From assembly GCA_013214975.1 (NCBI GenBank), contig JABSPR010000020.1, positions 1 to 64,000 of the forward strand: a DNA stretch of 64,000 nt, read 5' to 3'. Made by a program: the position numbers and the translations under genes. The notes under the pieces are model-generated. The model saw only the letters and a list, made by a program, of their open reading frames with translations. It had not been told where the DNA came from and ran no database searches. Shown one piece after another: positions 37,613 through 49,892 of the stretch. Within the stretch, counting starts at the first letter, position 1. Every line of letters starts with the position of its first letter. The DNA comes from Flavobacteriales bacterium. GTDB taxonomy: Bacteria; Bacteroidota; Bacteroidia; DT-38.

Positions 37613-37634
37613 TATAATATAGAAGATTGTTATC

Positions 37635-38156
37635 ATGACAAGAGCGGAAAAAGATCAGTTAATAGGAAGCTTAACTACAGAGCTAGCAAATAGCGCCAAT
37701 TTATATATTACCGATATATCCGGAATGGATATGGTAGGCACAAGTAAGTTGCGTAAAATGTGCTTCGACAAGAATGTGACTTTATCGGTTACGAAAAACA
37801 CATTGTTGAAAAGAGCAATGGAGAATTCGGAAACAGATTACTCCGAGTTATACGATGTGTTAAAAGGAAACACAGCTATTATGTTTTCTGAAAGTGCAAG
37901 TGAGCCAGCTAAACTAATAGAGAAGTTTAGAAAGAAAAAGGATAGGCCTTATGTTAAAGCTGCTTTCATTGAAGAGACAGTATACATTGGTGATGAGAAT
38001 TTGAAAATGTTAAGTAACATCAAGTCTAAAAACGAAATGATTGGGGAAGTGATTGGAATACTTCAATCTCCAGCTAAAAATGTTATTTCTGCTCTTCAAT
38101 CAGGAGGACAGACATTATCGGGAATTGTTAAAACCTTAGGGGAGAGACAAGAATAA
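37635..38156 (+). CDS. rplJ: 50S ribosomal protein L10
   Basis: A 173-residue L10, the base of the L7/L12 stalk. The N-terminal half has [20 protein letters not shown] and [11 protein letters not shown]; the C-terminal helix (about 130-170: [19 protein letters not shown]) binds L7/L12 dimers. The gene is 22 bp after rplA, too short for the L10 leader element known from some other phyla. Confidence 0.97.
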   Translation: MTRAEKDQLIGSLTTELANSANLYITDISGMDMVGTSKLRKMCFDKNVTLSVTKNTLLKRAMENSETDYSELYDVLKGNTAIMFSESASEPAKLIEKFRKKKDRPYVKAAFIEETVYIGDENLKMLSNIKSKNEMIGEVIGILQSPAKNVISALQSGGQTLSGIVKTLGERQE

Positions 38157-38188
38157 TTTTATATACAACAACAATTAAATTTAATACA

Positions 38189-38566
38189 ATGGCAGATTTA
38201 AAATCATTTGCAGATCAACTAGTAAGTTTATCAGTAAAAGAAGTCAATGAGTTGGCTGGAATCTTGAAAGATGAGCACGGTATCGAACCAGCGGCAGCAG
38301 CAGTTGCAGTAGCAGGTCCTGGAGCAGGAGCAGCTGAAGAAGCAGGTGAGGAACAAACTGAATTCGATGTAGTTTTAACTGAAGCAGGTGGTTCAAAATT
38401 AGCAGTAGTAAAATTAGTTAAAGAACTAACTGGTTTAGGTCTTAAAGAGGCAAAAGAAATGGTAGACGGAGCACCGAAAGCTATTAAAGAAGCAGTGTCT
38501 AAGGACGAAGCTGAGTCTCTTAAAGCAAAATTAGAAGAAGCTGGAGCTTCAGTTGAATTAAAATAA
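38189..38566 (+). CDS. rplL: 50S ribosomal protein L7/L12
   Basis: A 125-residue stalk protein: N-terminal dimerisation helices ([20 protein letters not shown]), an Ala/Gly hinge (about 38-55), and the factor-binding C-terminal domain ([20 protein letters not shown], then [13 protein letters not shown]). Usually four or more copies per ribosome, so expression above rplJ and rpoB is expected; a hairpin in the 103-bp gap to rpoB may contribute. Confidence 0.98.
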   Translation: MADLKSFADQLVSLSVKEVNELAGILKDEHGIEPAAAAVAVAGPGAGAAEEAGEEQTEFDVVLTEAGGSKLAVVKLVKELTGLGLKEAKEMVDGAPKAIKEAVSKDEAESLKAKLEEAGASVELK

Positions 38567-38580
38567 TCAACTGATTCCAG

Positions 38581-38611
38581 TGCTAACCTGGCTTAGTCAG
38601 GTTAGTGTTTT
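38581..38611 (+). terminator. Hairpin between rplL and rpoB, possible attenuator
   Basis: CTAACCTG (38583-38590) pairs with CAGGTTAG (38598-38605), extended by two G-T pairs, followed by TTTTCTTGTTT. The T run is interrupted, so partial termination is likely, lowering rpoBC relative to rplL (inference from other bacteria). Confidence 0.55.
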
Positions 38612-38669
38612 CTTGTTTCGCAATTGAGATTTTTTCAGAGTTATATTTCTTAACTAATTATATTATTAC

Positions 38670-41600
38670 ATGGCTACAGAAAAGAGGATTAATTTTTCGA
38701 GAACGAAAAATAAGTTAGAGTACCCTGACTTTCTTGATGTGCAAATCCAGTCGTATACGGACTTTTTTCAGATTAACACTGCACCTGAAAAGAGAAACAA
38801 CGAAGGTCTCTATAAAGTTTTCGCTGAAAACTTCCCTATAACTGATTCACGGAATCAGTTTGTATTGGAGTTTTTGGGATATTCTATAGATCCACCTAGA
38901 TATTCTTTAGAGGAATGTTGTGAGCGTGGTTTATCTTATAGCTTGCCGTTAAAGGCAAAGCTTAAGCTGTATTGTACTGATCCTGAACATGAGGATTTCG
39001 AAACAATTGTGCAAGATGTATATTTGGGAACTATCCCTTATATGACTCCTAAAGGTTCGTTTATAATAAACGGAGCAGAAAGAGTTATCGTTTCGCAATT
39101 GCATAGATCGCCTGGTGTTTTCTTTGGTCAAAATTTTCATGCAAATGGTACAAAACTGTACTCTGCAAGGGTAATTCCTTTTAGAGGATCTTGGATTGAG
39201 TTTACGACGGATATTAATCACGTAATGTATGCGTATATCGATCGTAAGAAAAAGTTACCTGTTACTACTTTGCTTAGGGCAATTGGTTATGAGAGTGACA
39301 AAGAGATCCTTCAGATCTTTGACTTGGCTGATGAAATGAAAGTTAGCAAAGCCGCTCTTAAGAAAGTTATCGGTAGAAAACTTGCTGCAAGAGTATTAAA
39401 AACTTGGATCGAGGATTTTGTTGATGAGGATACTGGTGAGGTTGTTTCTATCGAAAGAAATGAAATGATAATCGATAGAGAGACTGTTATTGAAAAAGAG
39501 CATATCGAACTTATTCTTGAATCTGAAACTAAATCAATCATCCTACACAAGGAGAATGTAAATACTGCTGACTATGCAATTATTTACAATACTTTACAAA
39601 AGGATGCTACGAATTCTGGTAAAGAAGCTGTAGAATATATCTATCGTCAGTTAAGAAATACTGAGCCTCCAGATGAGGAAACTGCAAGAGGTGTAATTGA
39701 TAAATTATTCTTCTCTGATAAACGGTATGATTTAGGTGAAGTTGGTCGATACAGAATTAATAAGAAATTAAACTTAGATACACCTGTAGATACAAAGACT
39801 TTAACTAGAGAAGATATTATTTGCATAATAACTTATTTGATCGAGTTGGTTAACTCAAAAGCAGATGTTGATGATATTGATCATTTAAGTAATAGAAGAG
39901 TAAGAACTGTTGGTGAGCAACTGTTCACTCAATTCGGTGTTGGGCTTTCAAGAATGGCTAGAACTATTCGTGAAAGAATGAATGTTCGAGATAATGAGGT
40001 TTTTACTCCTATCGATTTGATTAATGCAAAGACTCTGTCCTCTGTTATTAATTCATTCTTTGGAACTAACCAGTTGTCACAGTTTATGGATCAAACGAAT
40101 CCATTAGCTGAGATTACGCACAAAAGAAGACTTTCTGCACTTGGACCAGGTGGTTTATCAAGAGAAAGAGCTGGTTTTGAGGTAAGGGATGTTCATTATA
40201 CGCATTATGGTAGACTTTGTACTATTGAAACTCCAGAGGGACCAAACATTGGTTTGATATCTTCTCTTTGCGTATACGCGAAAATTAATAAGCTTGGATT
40301 CATTGAAACACCTTACCGAAGTGTTACTGATGGTAAAGTGGATTTCGTTACAGTTCCTAAGTATTTAAGTGCGGAGGAAGAGGATTCTCATACAATCGCT
40401 CAAGCGAATGCTCCTATTGATGATGCTGGAAAGTTCATTAATAAGGAAGTTAAAGCAAGATTCGAGGGTGATTTTCCTGTTGTGCCACCGAAGGATGTCG
40501 ATTTAATTGATGTTGCTCCTAATCAGATTACGTCTATTGCTGCATCTTTAATTCCATTCTTAGAGAATGATGATGCGAATAGAGCCCTGATGGGATCGAA
40601 TATGCAACGTCAAGCTACACCATTATTAAATCCACAAGCTCCTGTAGTCGGAACTGGATTGGAAGCCAAAGTTGCTGAAGATTCTAGAGTTCTAATTAAT
40701 GCAGAAGGCGAAGGTATTATCGAATATGTTGATGGAGATGAAATTCGAGTTAAATATAGTAGAAGCAAAGAAGATGAATTAATCAGCTTTGATGATACTG
40801 TAAAAAGCTATGGGTTAACAAAATTCAAGAAAACGAATCAAAGTACTTGTATTAACTTGAGGCCAATTGTTGTAGTAGGTGAGAAGGTAAGAAAAGGTCA
40901 GGTGTTATGTGAGGGTTATGCTACGGATAACGGTGAGTTAGCTTTAGGTCGTAACTTAAAAGTAGCTTTTATGCCTTGGAAAGGGTATAACTTTGAGGAT
41001 GCAATTGTGATCTCTCAAAAGGTTGTTAAAGACGATATCTTTACCTCTATACACATAGATGAATATTCTATGGACGTAAGAGATACTAAACGTGGTTTAG
41101 AGGAACTTACTCCTGATATTCCTAATGTAAGTGAAGAAGCAACGAAGGATCTAGATGAAAATGGATTGATTCGTATCGGTGCTGAAGTTAAAGAAGGAGA
41201 TATCTTAATTGGGAAAATAACCCCTAAAGGAGAAACGGATCCTTCTCCTGAAGAGAAACTATTGAGAGCAATTTTTGGAGATAAAGCAGGAGATGTTAAA
41301 GATGCCTCATTAAAAGTATCGCCGTCTGTTAACGGTATCGTAATTGGTAAGAAATTATTTACTAGAGCTCTTAAAGAGAGAAAGCATAAAACACAAGATA
41401 AATCTGTAATTGATGCAATCGAGTCTGATCATGATGCTGAGAATGCTAGGTTAAAGAACTTGTTAGTGGAGAGATTGTTTTCTATCGTGAATGGTAAGAC
41501 TTCGCAAGGTGTAATTAATCACTTTAATGAAGAGATCATCAAGAAAGGAACAAAATACACACAAAAACTTCTTCAAAAAGTTGAGTATGCTGATATCGAT

Positions 41601-42470
41601 TCAAGTAGATGGACTACAGACTCAGATAAAAATAACGTCATTAAAAAATTATTACATAACTACAATGTAAAGTTTAATGAAGAGTTAGGTGAATTCAGAA
41701 GAAAGAAGTTTGCTATAACGGTTGGTGATGAATTGCCCTCTGGTATTGTTAAAATGGCTAAAGTTTATATTGCTCAAAAAAGGAAACTTAAAGTGGGTGA
41801 TAAAATGGCTGGACGTCATGGTAATAAAGGTATCGTTGCTAAAATAGTTAGAGAAGAGGATATGCCTTTCTTGGAAGATGGTACTGCTGTTGATATTGTA
41901 CTTAATCCACTTGGTGTACCTTCTAGGATGAACTTAGGCCAGATTTATGAAACGGTTCTTGGTTGGGCTGGTGTGCAAACAGGTGTTAAGTTTGCAACTC
42001 CCATTTTTGATGGAGCATCTGTTGAGGAAATTGGCAAATATGTGAAAGATGCTGGATTACCAGAATATGGTATGACATATCTATATGATGGTGGTACAGG
42101 TGATAAATTTGATCAGCCTGCGACAGTTGGTGTGATCTATATGATTAAACTACATCACTTGATTGATGATAAAATGCATGCGAGATCAATTGGGCCATAT
42201 TCACTCATTACACAACAACCTCTTGGTGGTAAAGCACAGTTTGGTGGTCAACGTTTTGGAGAGATGGAAGTTTGGGCAGTTGAAGCATTCGGTGCGGCAA
42301 ATATTCTTCAAGAATTATTGACTATAAAATCAGATGATGTTAGTGGTAGAGCGAAAGCTTATGAAGCTATCGTTAAAGGAGAGGCAATGCCTACACCTGG
42401 AGTTCCTGAGTCCTTCAGTGTATTATTGCATGAACTTAGAGGATTAGGATTGAATATAGCATTAGAGTAA
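38670..42470 (+). CDS. rpoB: DNA-directed RNA polymerase subunit beta
   Basis: The 1266-residue beta subunit. The rifampicin region [20 protein letters not shown] (about 465-485) and [20 protein letters not shown] carry the usual wild-type residues at the resistance positions. [12 protein letters not shown] follows; near the C-terminus [12 protein letters not shown] and [19 protein letters not shown] are the conserved blocks that contact the active site and beta-prime. There is no ATG closer to a ribosome site than 38670. Part of the rplKAJL-rpoBC transcription unit. Confidence 0.98.
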   Translation: MATEKRINFSRTKNKLEYPDFLDVQIQSYTDFFQINTAPEKRNNEGLYKVFAENFPITDSRNQFVLEFLGYSIDPPRYSLEECCERGLSYSLPLKAKLKLYCTDPEHEDFETIVQDVYLGTIPYMTPKGSFIINGAERVIVSQLHRSPGVFFGQNFHANGTKLYSARVIPFRGSWIEFTTDINHVMYAYIDRKKKLPVTTLLRAIGYESDKEILQIFDLADEMKVSKAALKKVIGRKLAARVLKTWIEDFVDEDTGEVVSIERNEMIIDRETVIEKEHIELILESETKSIILHKENVNTADYAIIYNTLQKDATNSGKEAVEYIYRQLRNTEPPDEETARGVIDKLFFSDKRYDLGEVGRYRINKKLNLDTPVDTKTLTREDIICIITYLIELVNSKADVDDIDHLSNRRVRTVGEQLFTQFGVGLSRMARTIRERMNVRDNEVFTPIDLINAKTLSSVINSFFGTNQLSQFMDQTNPLAEITHKRRLSALGPGGLSRERAGFEVRDVHYTHYGRLCTIETPEGPNIGLISSLCVYAKINKLGFIETPYRSVTDGKVDFVTVPKYLSAEEEDSHTIAQANAPIDDAGKFINKEVKARFEGDFPVVPPKDVDLIDVAPNQITSIAASLIPFLENDDANRALMGSNMQRQATPLLNPQAPVVGTGLEAKVAEDSRVLINAEGEGIIEYVDGDEIRVKYSRSKEDELISFDDTVKSYGLTKFKKTNQSTCINLRPIVVVGEKVRKGQVLCEGYATDNGELALGRNLKVAFMPWKGYNFEDAIVISQKVVKDDIFTSIHIDEYSMDVRDTKRGLEELTPDIPNVSEEATKDLDENGLIRIGAEVKEGDILIGKITPKGETDPSPEEKLLRAIFGDKAGDVKDASLKVSPSVNGIVIGKKLFTRALKERKHKTQDKSVIDAIESDHDAENARLKNLLVERLFSIVNGKTSQGVINHFNEEIIKKGTKYTQKLLQKVEYADIDSSRWTTDSDKNNVIKKLLHNYNVKFNEELGEFRRKKFAITVGDELPSGIVKMAKVYIAQKRKLKVGDKMAGRHGNKGIVAKIVREEDMPFLEDGTAVDIVLNPLGVPSRMNLGQIYETVLGWAGVQTGVKFATPIFDGASVEEIGKYVKDAGLPEYGMTYLYDGGTGDKFDQPATVGVIYMIKLHHLIDDKMHARSIGPYSLITQQPLGGKAQFGGQRFGEMEVWAVEAFGAANILQELLTIKSDDVSGRAKAYEAIVKGEAMPTPGVPESFSVLLHELRGLGLNIALE

Positions 42471-42509
42471 AAAAGAAGTAAATTATTAATTACTAATAAT
42501 TGTTGATTA

Positions 42510-45500
42510 ATGGCTTTTAAAAAGGAAAGTAAGATAAAGAACGATTTTAAAAAAATCGTTATCAGTTTAGCGTCACCAGAAATGATTTTAGAAAGATCTA
42601 GTGGTGAAGTGTTGAAACCAGAAACAATTAATTACAGAACTTATAAACCTGAAAGAGATGGTTTATTCTGTGAAAGAATTTTTGGTCCTGTTAAAGACTG
42701 GGAATGCCATTGTGGAAAGTACAAGAGAATTAGATATCGTGGAATTATTTGCGATAGATGTGGTGTTGAAGTGACGGAGAAAAAAGTACGTCGTGAGAGA
42801 ATGGGACACATCTCTCTAGTTGTACCAGTTGCCCATATTTGGTATTTTAAATCGTTACCTAATAAAATTGGTTATTTATTAGGTCTTCCTACCAAAAGGT
42901 TGGACATGATTATCTATTATGAAAGATATGTAATCATTCAAGCTGCAGGTACGTTAAATAAAGAGGGTGAGCCTTATCAGTATTTGGATTTCATAACGGA
43001 GGAAGAATACCTTGATATTTTAGAAGCTAGACCTATTGAAAGTCAGTATCTAGATGATTCTGATCCAGAGAAATTTATTGCAAAAATGGGTGCGGAAGCA
43101 TTGTTTGATTTGCTTTCTAGAATTGATTTGGATGATCTTTCTTTCCAATTAAGAGATAAGGCTTCCAAAGAAACTTCGCAACAAAGAAAGAATGAAGCGT
43201 TAAAAAGGCTTCAAGTTGTTGAAGCATTTAGAAATGCCAACACTAGGATTGTTAACAAGCCTGAGTGGATGATCATCAAGGTAGTACCTGTAATTCCACC
43301 TGAATTACGTCCATTGGTACCTCTAGATGGTGGTCGTTTTGCGACTTCTGATTTGAATGATTTATACAGAAGGGTAATCATTAGAAACAATCGACTAAAA
43401 AGATTGATTGAAATTAAAGCTCCTGAAGTAATCTTACGTAACGAAAAAAGAATGTTGCAGGAAGCTGTAGATTCATTACTTGATAATACACGTAAGGCAA
43501 GTGCTGTTAAAACTGAATCAAACAGAGCGCTTAAGTCATTAAGTGATAGTTTAAAGGGTAAGTCTGGTAGATTCCGTCAAAATTTATTAGGAAAGAGGGT
43601 AGATTATTCTGCAAGATCTGTAATTGTTGTAGGGCCAGATTTGAAGCTACATGAGTGTGGTCTTCCTAAAGACATGGCCGCTGAACTTTTCAAGCCGTTT
43701 GTCATTAGAAAACTTATTGAAAGGGGCATTGTGAAAACAGTGAAGTCTGCAAAGAAAATTGTAGATAAAAAGCATGCGGTAATTTGGGATATATTGGAAA
43801 ATGTATTAACGGGGCATCCAGTTATGCTTAACAGGGCTCCTACTCTTCACAGATTAGGTATCCAAGCTTTCCAACCAAAACTTATTGAAGGGAAAGCAAT
43901 ACAGTTACATCCTTTAGTTTGTACAGCGTTTAACGCGGATTTTGATGGTGATCAGATGGCGGTTCATTTACCTTTAGGTAATGCAGCTATTTTGGAAGCT
44001 CAAATGTTAATGTTAGCTTCTCATAATATTCTTAACCCTGCAAATGGCGCTCCAGTTACTGTTCCTTCGCAGGATATGGTTTTGGGTCTATATTATATGA
44101 CCAAAGGTAGAGTGAGTGAAGAAGGGGCTCCTGTTAAAGGTGAAGGATTATCTTTTTATTCTCCTGAGGAACTTATCATTGCTTACAATGAGAAGAAAGT
44201 AGATCTACATGCTTGGATTAAAATTAGAACAGAAGTTTTAGGTGATGATGGTGAAACAAAACTTGCTATTATTGATACTACTTGTGGCCGAGTTTTATTT
44301 AACGAAGTTGTACCTCAAGAAGTAGGCTATATAAACGAAGTTTTAACTAAAAAAGCATTAAGAGATATTATTGGTCTTATCCAAAAGAGAACGGGTATGG
44401 CAAATACAGCTGCATTCCTTGACGAAATTAAGGACATGGGATTTACCATGGCATTTAAAGGAGGTTTGTCGTTTAATCTTGAAGATATTATTATCCCAGA
44501 TATTAAAGCTGAATTAGTTGCTACAGCTGCCGCTAAAGTAGATGAGGTTAAGAAAAACTATGGAATGGGATTTATAACGAACAACGAACGTTATAATCAA
44601 ATTGTAGATATCTGGAGTAATGCGAATGCAAAGCTTACTCAAAACTTAATGGATACCATTAAGGAAAGCAAGCAAGGGTTTAACTCAATCTATATGATGT
44701 TTGATTCTGGTGCTAGGGGTTCTAGAGAGCAGATTAGACAGTTATCGGGAATGAGGGGTCTAATGGCTAAACCTCAGAAATCTGGTGCAACAGGAGGAGA
44801 AATTATCGAAAATCCAATTCTTGCAAACTTTAAAGAAGGTTTGTCAATTCTTGAGTACTTTATTTCTACTCACGGTGCTAGAAAAGGTTTGGCAGATACA
44901 GCGCTTAAAACAGCTGATGCGGGTTACCTGACTAGAAGATTAGTAGATGTTGCTCAAGATGTAGTAATTACCGATGCAGATTGTGGTACGCTTAGAGGCC
45001 TAATAGCATCAGCTCTTAAAAAGAATGAAGAAGAAGTAGAATCTTTATACGATAGAGTACTGGGTAGGACAACGGTTCATGATGTATTTAATCCACTTGA
45101 TGATGCATTAATTATTGAAGCTGGAGAGCAAATTACTGAAGAAGTTGCTAAGATCATTGAGGATTCTCCGATAGAACATGTTGAAATACGTTCTGTACTT
45201 ACTTGTGAGATGACAAGAGGCGTTTGTGCTAAATGCTATGGTAGAAACCTTGCATCTGGATTTATGGTTCAGAGAGGTGAAGCCGTTGGTGTTATTGCTG
45301 CTCAGTCTATTGGTGAACCGGGTACACAGTTAACGCTTAGAACTTTCCACGTTGGGGGTACTGCTTCCACTTCTACTGTTGCATCTAGTATTGTTGCAAA
45401 AGCTGACGGTAAATTAGATATTGATGAACTCAAGACAGTTAAGAATTCTAAAGATGAAGTAGTGGTTATTGGACGTTCTGCAGAGATGCGTTTGATTGAT

Positions 45501-46820
45501 GATGAAAAAGGAATTATTTTATCTACAAATAATATTCCTTATGGTGCACACTTATTTATTAAGAATGGTTCTAAAGTTAAAAAAGGAGATATTCTTTGCG
45601 AATGGGATCCATATAATGCGGTAATTATTTCTGAATCAGCTGGTAAGGTTGAGTTTGAGAGTATTGAAGAAGGATATACATTTAGAGAAGAGTCTGATGA
45701 GCAAACTGGATTTAAGGAAAAGGTAATAATCGATTCAAAGGATAAGACAAAGAACCCTGCTATGCATATTATGAGTGGCAAAGATGTTTTGAATTCTTAT
45801 AATATTCCGGTTGGTGCGCATATTTCAATTGACAAAGGGCAAAAGATTAGTGCAGGACAAATTCTTGTTAAGATACCTAGATCATCTGGTAAAACGGGTG
45901 ATATTACAGGTGGACTACCAAGAGTAACTGAATTGTTTGAGGCACGTAATCCTTCTAATCCAGCTGTTGTTTCTGAAATTGATGGAGTTGTTTCTTTTGG
46001 AAAAATCAAGAGAGGTAATAGAGAGATAATTGTTGAATCGAGAACGGGTGAGATTAAGAAATACTTGGCTTCATTATCTAAGCATATTCTTGTTCAAGAA
46101 AATGACTATGTAAGAGCTGGTACAAGGTTATCTGAGGGAGCAATTACTCCTGCTGATATCTTGGCTATTGAAGGACCAACTAAAGTACAAGAGTACTTAG
46201 TGAATGAAATTCAGGAAGTTTATCGTTTGCAAGGTGTGAAGATTAATGATAAGCATTTTGAAGTTATTGTTCGTCAAATGATGAGGAAAGTAATTATTGC
46301 TGATCAAGGGGATACTAAATTCTTAGAGAAGCAAAGTGTTACCAAGCTTAGCTTTAGAGGTGAAAATGATTGGATTTTTGGTCGTAAAGTTGTTCTTGAT
46401 AGTGGAGATTCTGCTACTGTGAAAGTTGGGCAAATAATTACTTCTAGAAAACTAAGAGATGAAAATTCAATGCTAAAAAGAAAGGATAAGAAGTTAATAG
46501 AGTCCAGAGACGCTATTAATGCAACTTCTAGTCCTATTCTTCAAGGTATAACTAGAGCATCTTTACAGACAGATTCGTTTATTTCTGCTGCTTCGTTCCA
46601 GGAAACTACTAAGGTTCTTAATGAGGCTGCCATTAATGGGAAGGAAGATTACTTAAAAGGCCTTAAGGAGAATGTTATTGTTGGTCATTTAATTCCTGCA
46701 GGTACTGGCGTTAGAGAATACTCGAACATAGTTGTGGGTTCTCAAAGTGAATATGATAAACTTACAGGTACTAGTAAAGAAGTGGCTGAGGAAGTAACAG
46801 AGGCAGTAGTAATTGAATAG
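42510..46820 (+). CDS. rpoC: DNA-directed RNA polymerase subunit beta-prime
   Basis: The 1436-residue catalytic subunit. An N-terminal zinc site [20 protein letters not shown] (about 69-88), the catalytic [12 protein letters not shown] (475-486, three Asp binding Mg), the bridge-helix/trigger-loop area with [20 protein letters not shown] and [10 protein letters not shown], and a second zinc site formed by CGTLRG and [13 protein letters not shown] (about 827-911). The rest is a long insertion-bearing trigger-loop region as in other Bacteroidetes. 39 bp after rpoB. Confidence 0.98.
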   Translation: MAFKKESKIKNDFKKIVISLASPEMILERSSGEVLKPETINYRTYKPERDGLFCERIFGPVKDWECHCGKYKRIRYRGIICDRCGVEVTEKKVRRERMGHISLVVPVAHIWYFKSLPNKIGYLLGLPTKRLDMIIYYERYVIIQAAGTLNKEGEPYQYLDFITEEEYLDILEARPIESQYLDDSDPEKFIAKMGAEALFDLLSRIDLDDLSFQLRDKASKETSQQRKNEALKRLQVVEAFRNANTRIVNKPEWMIIKVVPVIPPELRPLVPLDGGRFATSDLNDLYRRVIIRNNRLKRLIEIKAPEVILRNEKRMLQEAVDSLLDNTRKASAVKTESNRALKSLSDSLKGKSGRFRQNLLGKRVDYSARSVIVVGPDLKLHECGLPKDMAAELFKPFVIRKLIERGIVKTVKSAKKIVDKKHAVIWDILENVLTGHPVMLNRAPTLHRLGIQAFQPKLIEGKAIQLHPLVCTAFNADFDGDQMAVHLPLGNAAILEAQMLMLASHNILNPANGAPVTVPSQDMVLGLYYMTKGRVSEEGAPVKGEGLSFYSPEELIIAYNEKKVDLHAWIKIRTEVLGDDGETKLAIIDTTCGRVLFNEVVPQEVGYINEVLTKKALRDIIGLIQKRTGMANTAAFLDEIKDMGFTMAFKGGLSFNLEDIIIPDIKAELVATAAAKVDEVKKNYGMGFITNNERYNQIVDIWSNANAKLTQNLMDTIKESKQGFNSIYMMFDSGARGSREQIRQLSGMRGLMAKPQKSGATGGEIIENPILANFKEGLSILEYFISTHGARKGLADTALKTADAGYLTRRLVDVAQDVVITDADCGTLRGLIASALKKNEEEVESLYDRVLGRTTVHDVFNPLDDALIIEAGEQITEEVAKIIEDSPIEHVEIRSVLTCEMTRGVCAKCYGRNLASGFMVQRGEAVGVIAAQSIGEPGTQLTLRTFHVGGTASTSTVASSIVAKADGKLDIDELKTVKNSKDEVVVIGRSAEMRLIDDEKGIILSTNNIPYGAHLFIKNGSKVKKGDILCEWDPYNAVIISESAGKVEFESIEEGYTFREESDEQTGFKEKVIIDSKDKTKNPAMHIMSGKDVLNSYNIPVGAHISIDKGQKISAGQILVKIPRSSGKTGDITGGLPRVTELFEARNPSNPAVVSEIDGVVSFGKIKRGNREIIVESRTGEIKKYLASLSKHILVQENDYVRAGTRLSEGAITPADILAIEGPTKVQEYLVNEIQEVYRLQGVKINDKHFEVIVRQMMRKVIIADQGDTKFLEKQSVTKLSFRGENDWIFGRKVVLDSGDSATVKVGQIITSRKLRDENSMLKRKDKKLIESRDAINATSSPILQGITRASLQTDSFISAASFQETTKVLNEAAINGKEDYLKGLKENVIVGHLIPAGTGVREYSNIVVGSQSEYDKLTGTSKEVAEEVTEAVVIE

Positions 46821-46830
46821 TGTTGATAAG

Positions 46831-47154
46831 ATGGCTGGCGAAATAGAAGGAAAGGATAAAAATCAATTGAATATTGAATTATCTGAAGAGATTGCGGATG
46901 GTATCTATTCAAATCTTGCTATCGTGAATCACTCTAACTCTGAATTTGTTTTAGACTTTATTAGAGTAATGCCAGGCTTGCCAAAGGCGAAAGTAAAATC
47001 TAGAATTGTACTTACACCTCAACATGCTAAACGGTTATTATCAGCGCTTAATAATAATATTGTAAAGTTTGAAAGCACGCATGGTGCAATTCCTGAAATG
47101 GAACCTCAGGCTACCGTTCCAATGAATTTTGGCGGGCCGGCCGCAGAGGCTTAA
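46831..47154 (+). CDS. DUF3467 family protein
   Basis: A 107-residue conserved small protein with the DUF3467 core: LSEEIADGIYSNLAIVNHSN, EFVLDFIRVMPGLPKAKVKS, RIVLTPQHAKRLLSALNNNI. Function unknown; it is widespread in Bacteroidetes directly after rpoC, as here (10 bp), so it may relate to transcription or simply share the strong operon. The start is ATG 46831; an in-frame TTG at 46813 would overlap rpoC. Confidence 0.85.
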   Translation: MAGEIEGKDKNQLNIELSEEIADGIYSNLAIVNHSNSEFVLDFIRVMPGLPKAKVKSRIVLTPQHAKRLLSALNNNIVKFESTHGAIPEMEPQATVPMNFGGPAAEA

Positions 47155-47168
47155 TTAAAGAGTTTTAA

Positions 47169-47208
47169 GTGTAAGTTTTGAATTCTAAACAGAATTTGAA
47201 ACTTACAC
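47169..47208. terminator. Hairpin between convergent rpoC operon and CBS-like gene
   Basis: GTGTAAGTTT (47169-47178) and AAACTTACAC (47199-47208) form a 10-bp stem, with an inner AATTCT/AGAATT pairing. No long T run follows on either strand, so it may be a Rho-assisted end or an mRNA-stabilising hairpin. Confidence 0.5.
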
Positions 47209-47257
47209 GAAATTCCCTTCCGAATCTGTTTCTAATATATTACCCGAATATTTTTTC

Positions 47258-48616
47258 TTAGCTTATAGCGCTTATCACATCATGCTTAGTTATGATATGA
47301 TATTTATTGTCTTCTAGTTCTACAAGAACAGCGTTGTTATCTTTGTGAATTAGTCTGGACACTTCTTCAATTGATGCGTTTTTGCCAACAATAGGAAAGG
47401 AGCCTTTCATTATATCCTTGATAGGTGTATCTGCAACGTTTTTATCGTTAAAGTATAATTTAAACAAGTCGCTTTCATCAACTGAGCCCACAAGCCCATT
47501 TGAGTCTTCCACAGGGATTTGTGAGATGTTATATTTCTTCATTCTCTCTATCGCGTGCGAAACAAGTTCTTCCGTTTTAACGGTAATCATAGGCTGATCT
47601 ATATGATTGCTTATAAGTTGTACAGCTAATTTAATGTCTATGTCAAGAAAACCTCTGTCTCTCATCCAGTCGTCATTAAACATTTTGCCAACGTACCTGC
47701 TTCCATGATCGTGAAACATCACCACAACCATATCCTCTGGTTTAAAATGCTCTTTCAGCTGAAGTAATCCCTTTATAGCAGACCCTGCAGAATTACCAAC
47801 GAATATTCCTTCCTCTTTAGCGATTTTACGTGTGTAAACAGCCGCATCTTTATCGGTAACTTTTGTAAAACCATCAATAATATCAAAGTCTACATTTTCA
47901 GGAAGAATATCCTCGCCAATACCTTCAGTTATATAGGAGTAGATTTCATTTTCATCGAACTCACCGGTTTCATGGTATTTCTTGAAAACAGATCCATATG
48001 TATCGATGCCCCAAAGTTTAATATTAGGGTTTTTCTCTTTGAGATATTTTCCAACTCCAGAAATAGTTCCGCCCGTACCTACTCCAGCAACGAAATGCGT
48101 AATTTCCCCTTCTGTTTGTTCCCAAATTTCAGGACCAGTTTGCTCGTAATGTGCGATGGCATTAGATGGGTTATCGTATTGATTTACATACCAACTATTA
48201 GGTGTCTCCTTAGCTAATCTTTTCGAAACTGAATAGTACGATCGCTCATCATCTGGTTCTACATTAGTTGGACAAACAACAACTTCTGCACCTACGGCTC
48301 TCAGTATATCCATTTTTTCTTTGGACTGCTTATCGCTAATAACACATATTAACTTGTAACCTCTCACTACTGCCACTAACGCAAGTCCCATCCCTGTATT
48401 TCCAGAAGTTCCTTCGATAATAGTTCCTCCTGGTTTTAACCTTCCATCAGCTTCGGCATCGTCAATCATTTTAACAGCCATTCTGTCTTTAACCGAATTC
48501 CCTGGATTAAAGGTTTCTACTTTGGCCAGAACAAGCGCATCAATTTCTTTGGTTACATGATTTAACTTCACAAGTGGAGTATTACCAATGGTTCCTAAAA
48601 TATCCTCGAAATACAT
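47258..48616 (-). CDS. Cystathionine beta-synthase-like PLP enzyme with CBS domains
   Basis: The 452 residues have the beta-family PLP fold: GNTPLVKLN (11-19), the PLP lysine Lys43 in NPGNSVKDR, TSGNTG (70-75) binding substrate, and GVGTGGTISGVGKYLKE (phosphate loop). After residue ~335 come two CBS domains (VSHAIERMKKYNISQIPVED, and KDIMKGSFPIVGKNASIEEV). This domain set is that of cystathionine beta-synthase rather than CysK, but annotation in Bacteroidetes is often cysteine synthase; the sequence alone does not settle the substrate. It lies 15 bp from the permease gene's end, likely one operon. Confidence 0.9.
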   Translation of the reverse strand: MYFEDILGTIGNTPLVKLNHVTKEIDALVLAKVETFNPGNSVKDRMAVKMIDDAEADGRLKPGGTIIEGTSGNTGMGLALVAVVRGYKLICVISDKQSKEKMDILRAVGAEVVVCPTNVEPDDERSYYSVSKRLAKETPNSWYVNQYDNPSNAIAHYEQTGPEIWEQTEGEITHFVAGVGTGGTISGVGKYLKEKNPNIKLWGIDTYGSVFKKYHETGEFDENEIYSYITEGIGEDILPENVDFDIIDGFTKVTDKDAAVYTRKIAKEEGIFVGNSAGSAIKGLLQLKEHFKPEDMVVVMFHDHGSRYVGKMFNDDWMRDRGFLDIDIKLAVQLISNHIDQPMITVKTEELVSHAIERMKKYNISQIPVEDSNGLVGSVDESDLFKLYFNDKNVADTPIKDIMKGSFPIVGKNASIEEVSRLIHKDNNAVLVELEDNKYHIITKHDVISAIS

Positions 48617-48631
48617 AATGCAGGTTGTTTA

Positions 48632-49852
48632 TTAGTTGATTTTAATCGTTTTGATAGGCAATATTCTTTTGACTATATACGATGGAATAATTAATGTTGT
48701 TGTGCAAATCACAAGTAGTCCAAAGTTAAGGAAGAGGACGTGAAAAAAGGTAATGTTTATGGGAACGTAATCAATAAAATAAGACTCTTGAGGAAGTGTT
48801 ATTAACGAGTACTGATGTTGAATTAATGCCAGTCCAACTCCAATCAAGTTACCCCAGAATACTCCTCTGCCAATTATAGAGATTGATTGGTAGATGAAGA
48901 TCTTTTGAACTGTCCAATCCGTTGCGCCGAGTGCTTTGAGTATGCCGATCATCCCAGTACCTTCTAATATAGTAACCAGTAATGTTGAAATAATATTTAT
49001 TGATGCTACTAGAACCATCAATACAAGTATTATCTGAACGTAAATGTTTTGTAATTCTAACCAACTGAAAATTTCTGGGTGATTGGTGTCGACTGAGATC
49101 GAAATGAGTTGTGAACCGATAGCATCGTATACATAGTCATTAATGCCCTCAAGATTATCGATATCATGAAGGAATAGTTCAAAACCACCAACTTCGTCAT
49201 TTTGCCAGCCATTTAGTTTCTGAACTACGTCAATATTTGTTAGAGCATATAGTTTATCAAAGTCAATTAGCCCTGTTTCATAAATACCGGCTATTTCAAA
49301 TTTCCTGATACGTTGTTTGTCATCTTTTAAGAAGTAAACAAACAAATTATCTCCTGCGCCAAGTTTAAGTTTGTCAGACATAAACTTCGAAAGCAATATT
49401 TGATTCTTGCCTTTTTTATATTCGGGGAGCCTGTTACCCGAAATTATTTTACTCTCAAAGAAATCCCAATCGTAATTTTGATCAATGCCTTTGAGTAAAA
49501 TCCCATAGATCTCATCGTTGCTTTTTAAGATGCCAGTTTTAAGTGCATACCCTTGCGTATGGCGAATTTCTTTTACTGAATCAAATTCTTGTAAAAAAGG
49601 TTGATCTTCTTTTATAGGATAACTGTCGAAAGAGGTATTGTCGAAACTTGTTATTTGAATATGAGAACTAAACCCAATAACCTTGCTTGTAATTTGATCA
49701 CGATAACCGTTTAGTATAGCAATCGAAAGAATCATTATAGTTAATCCGAGAGCAATGCTAAAGGTTGCTACTTTAACAATAGTTCTAGATGTATTTTGTG
49801 AATCATTTTTACCAAAAATTATTTTTTTAGCAATAAAAAGTTCTAGATTCAA
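48632..49852 (-). CDS. FtsX-like permease, LolC/LolE type
   Basis: An inner-membrane ABC permease of 406 residues: first helix IVKVATFSIALGLTIMILSI (with an N-terminal FIAKKIIFG typical of lipoprotein-release permeases), a large periplasmic domain (about 60-260) and three C-terminal helices including IILVLMVLVASINIISTLLV and GMIGILKALGATDWTVQKIF, the cytosolic coupling loop. It should extract lipoproteins from the inner membrane with a LolD-type ATPase, not seen here. The chosen start is TTG 49852 (MNLELFIAKKI), which matches the family; GTG 49888 is open but overlaps the divergent gene. Confidence 0.85.
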   Translation of the reverse strand: MNLELFIAKKIIFGKNDSQNTSRTIVKVATFSIALGLTIMILSIAILNGYRDQITSKVIGFSSHIQITSFDNTSFDSYPIKEDQPFLQEFDSVKEIRHTQGYALKTGILKSNDEIYGILLKGIDQNYDWDFFESKIISGNRLPEYKKGKNQILLSKFMSDKLKLGAGDNLFVYFLKDDKQRIRKFEIAGIYETGLIDFDKLYALTNIDVVQKLNGWQNDEVGGFELFLHDIDNLEGINDYVYDAIGSQLISISVDTNHPEIFSWLELQNIYVQIILVLMVLVASINIISTLLVTILEGTGMIGILKALGATDWTVQKIFIYQSISIIGRGVFWGNLIGVGLALIQHQYSLITLPQESYFIDYVPINITFFHVLFLNFGLLVICTTTLIIPSYIVKRILPIKTIKIN

Positions 49853-49892
49853 GGCGTAATTAGATAAGTTGAGAATTTTAAAATCCACAAGA

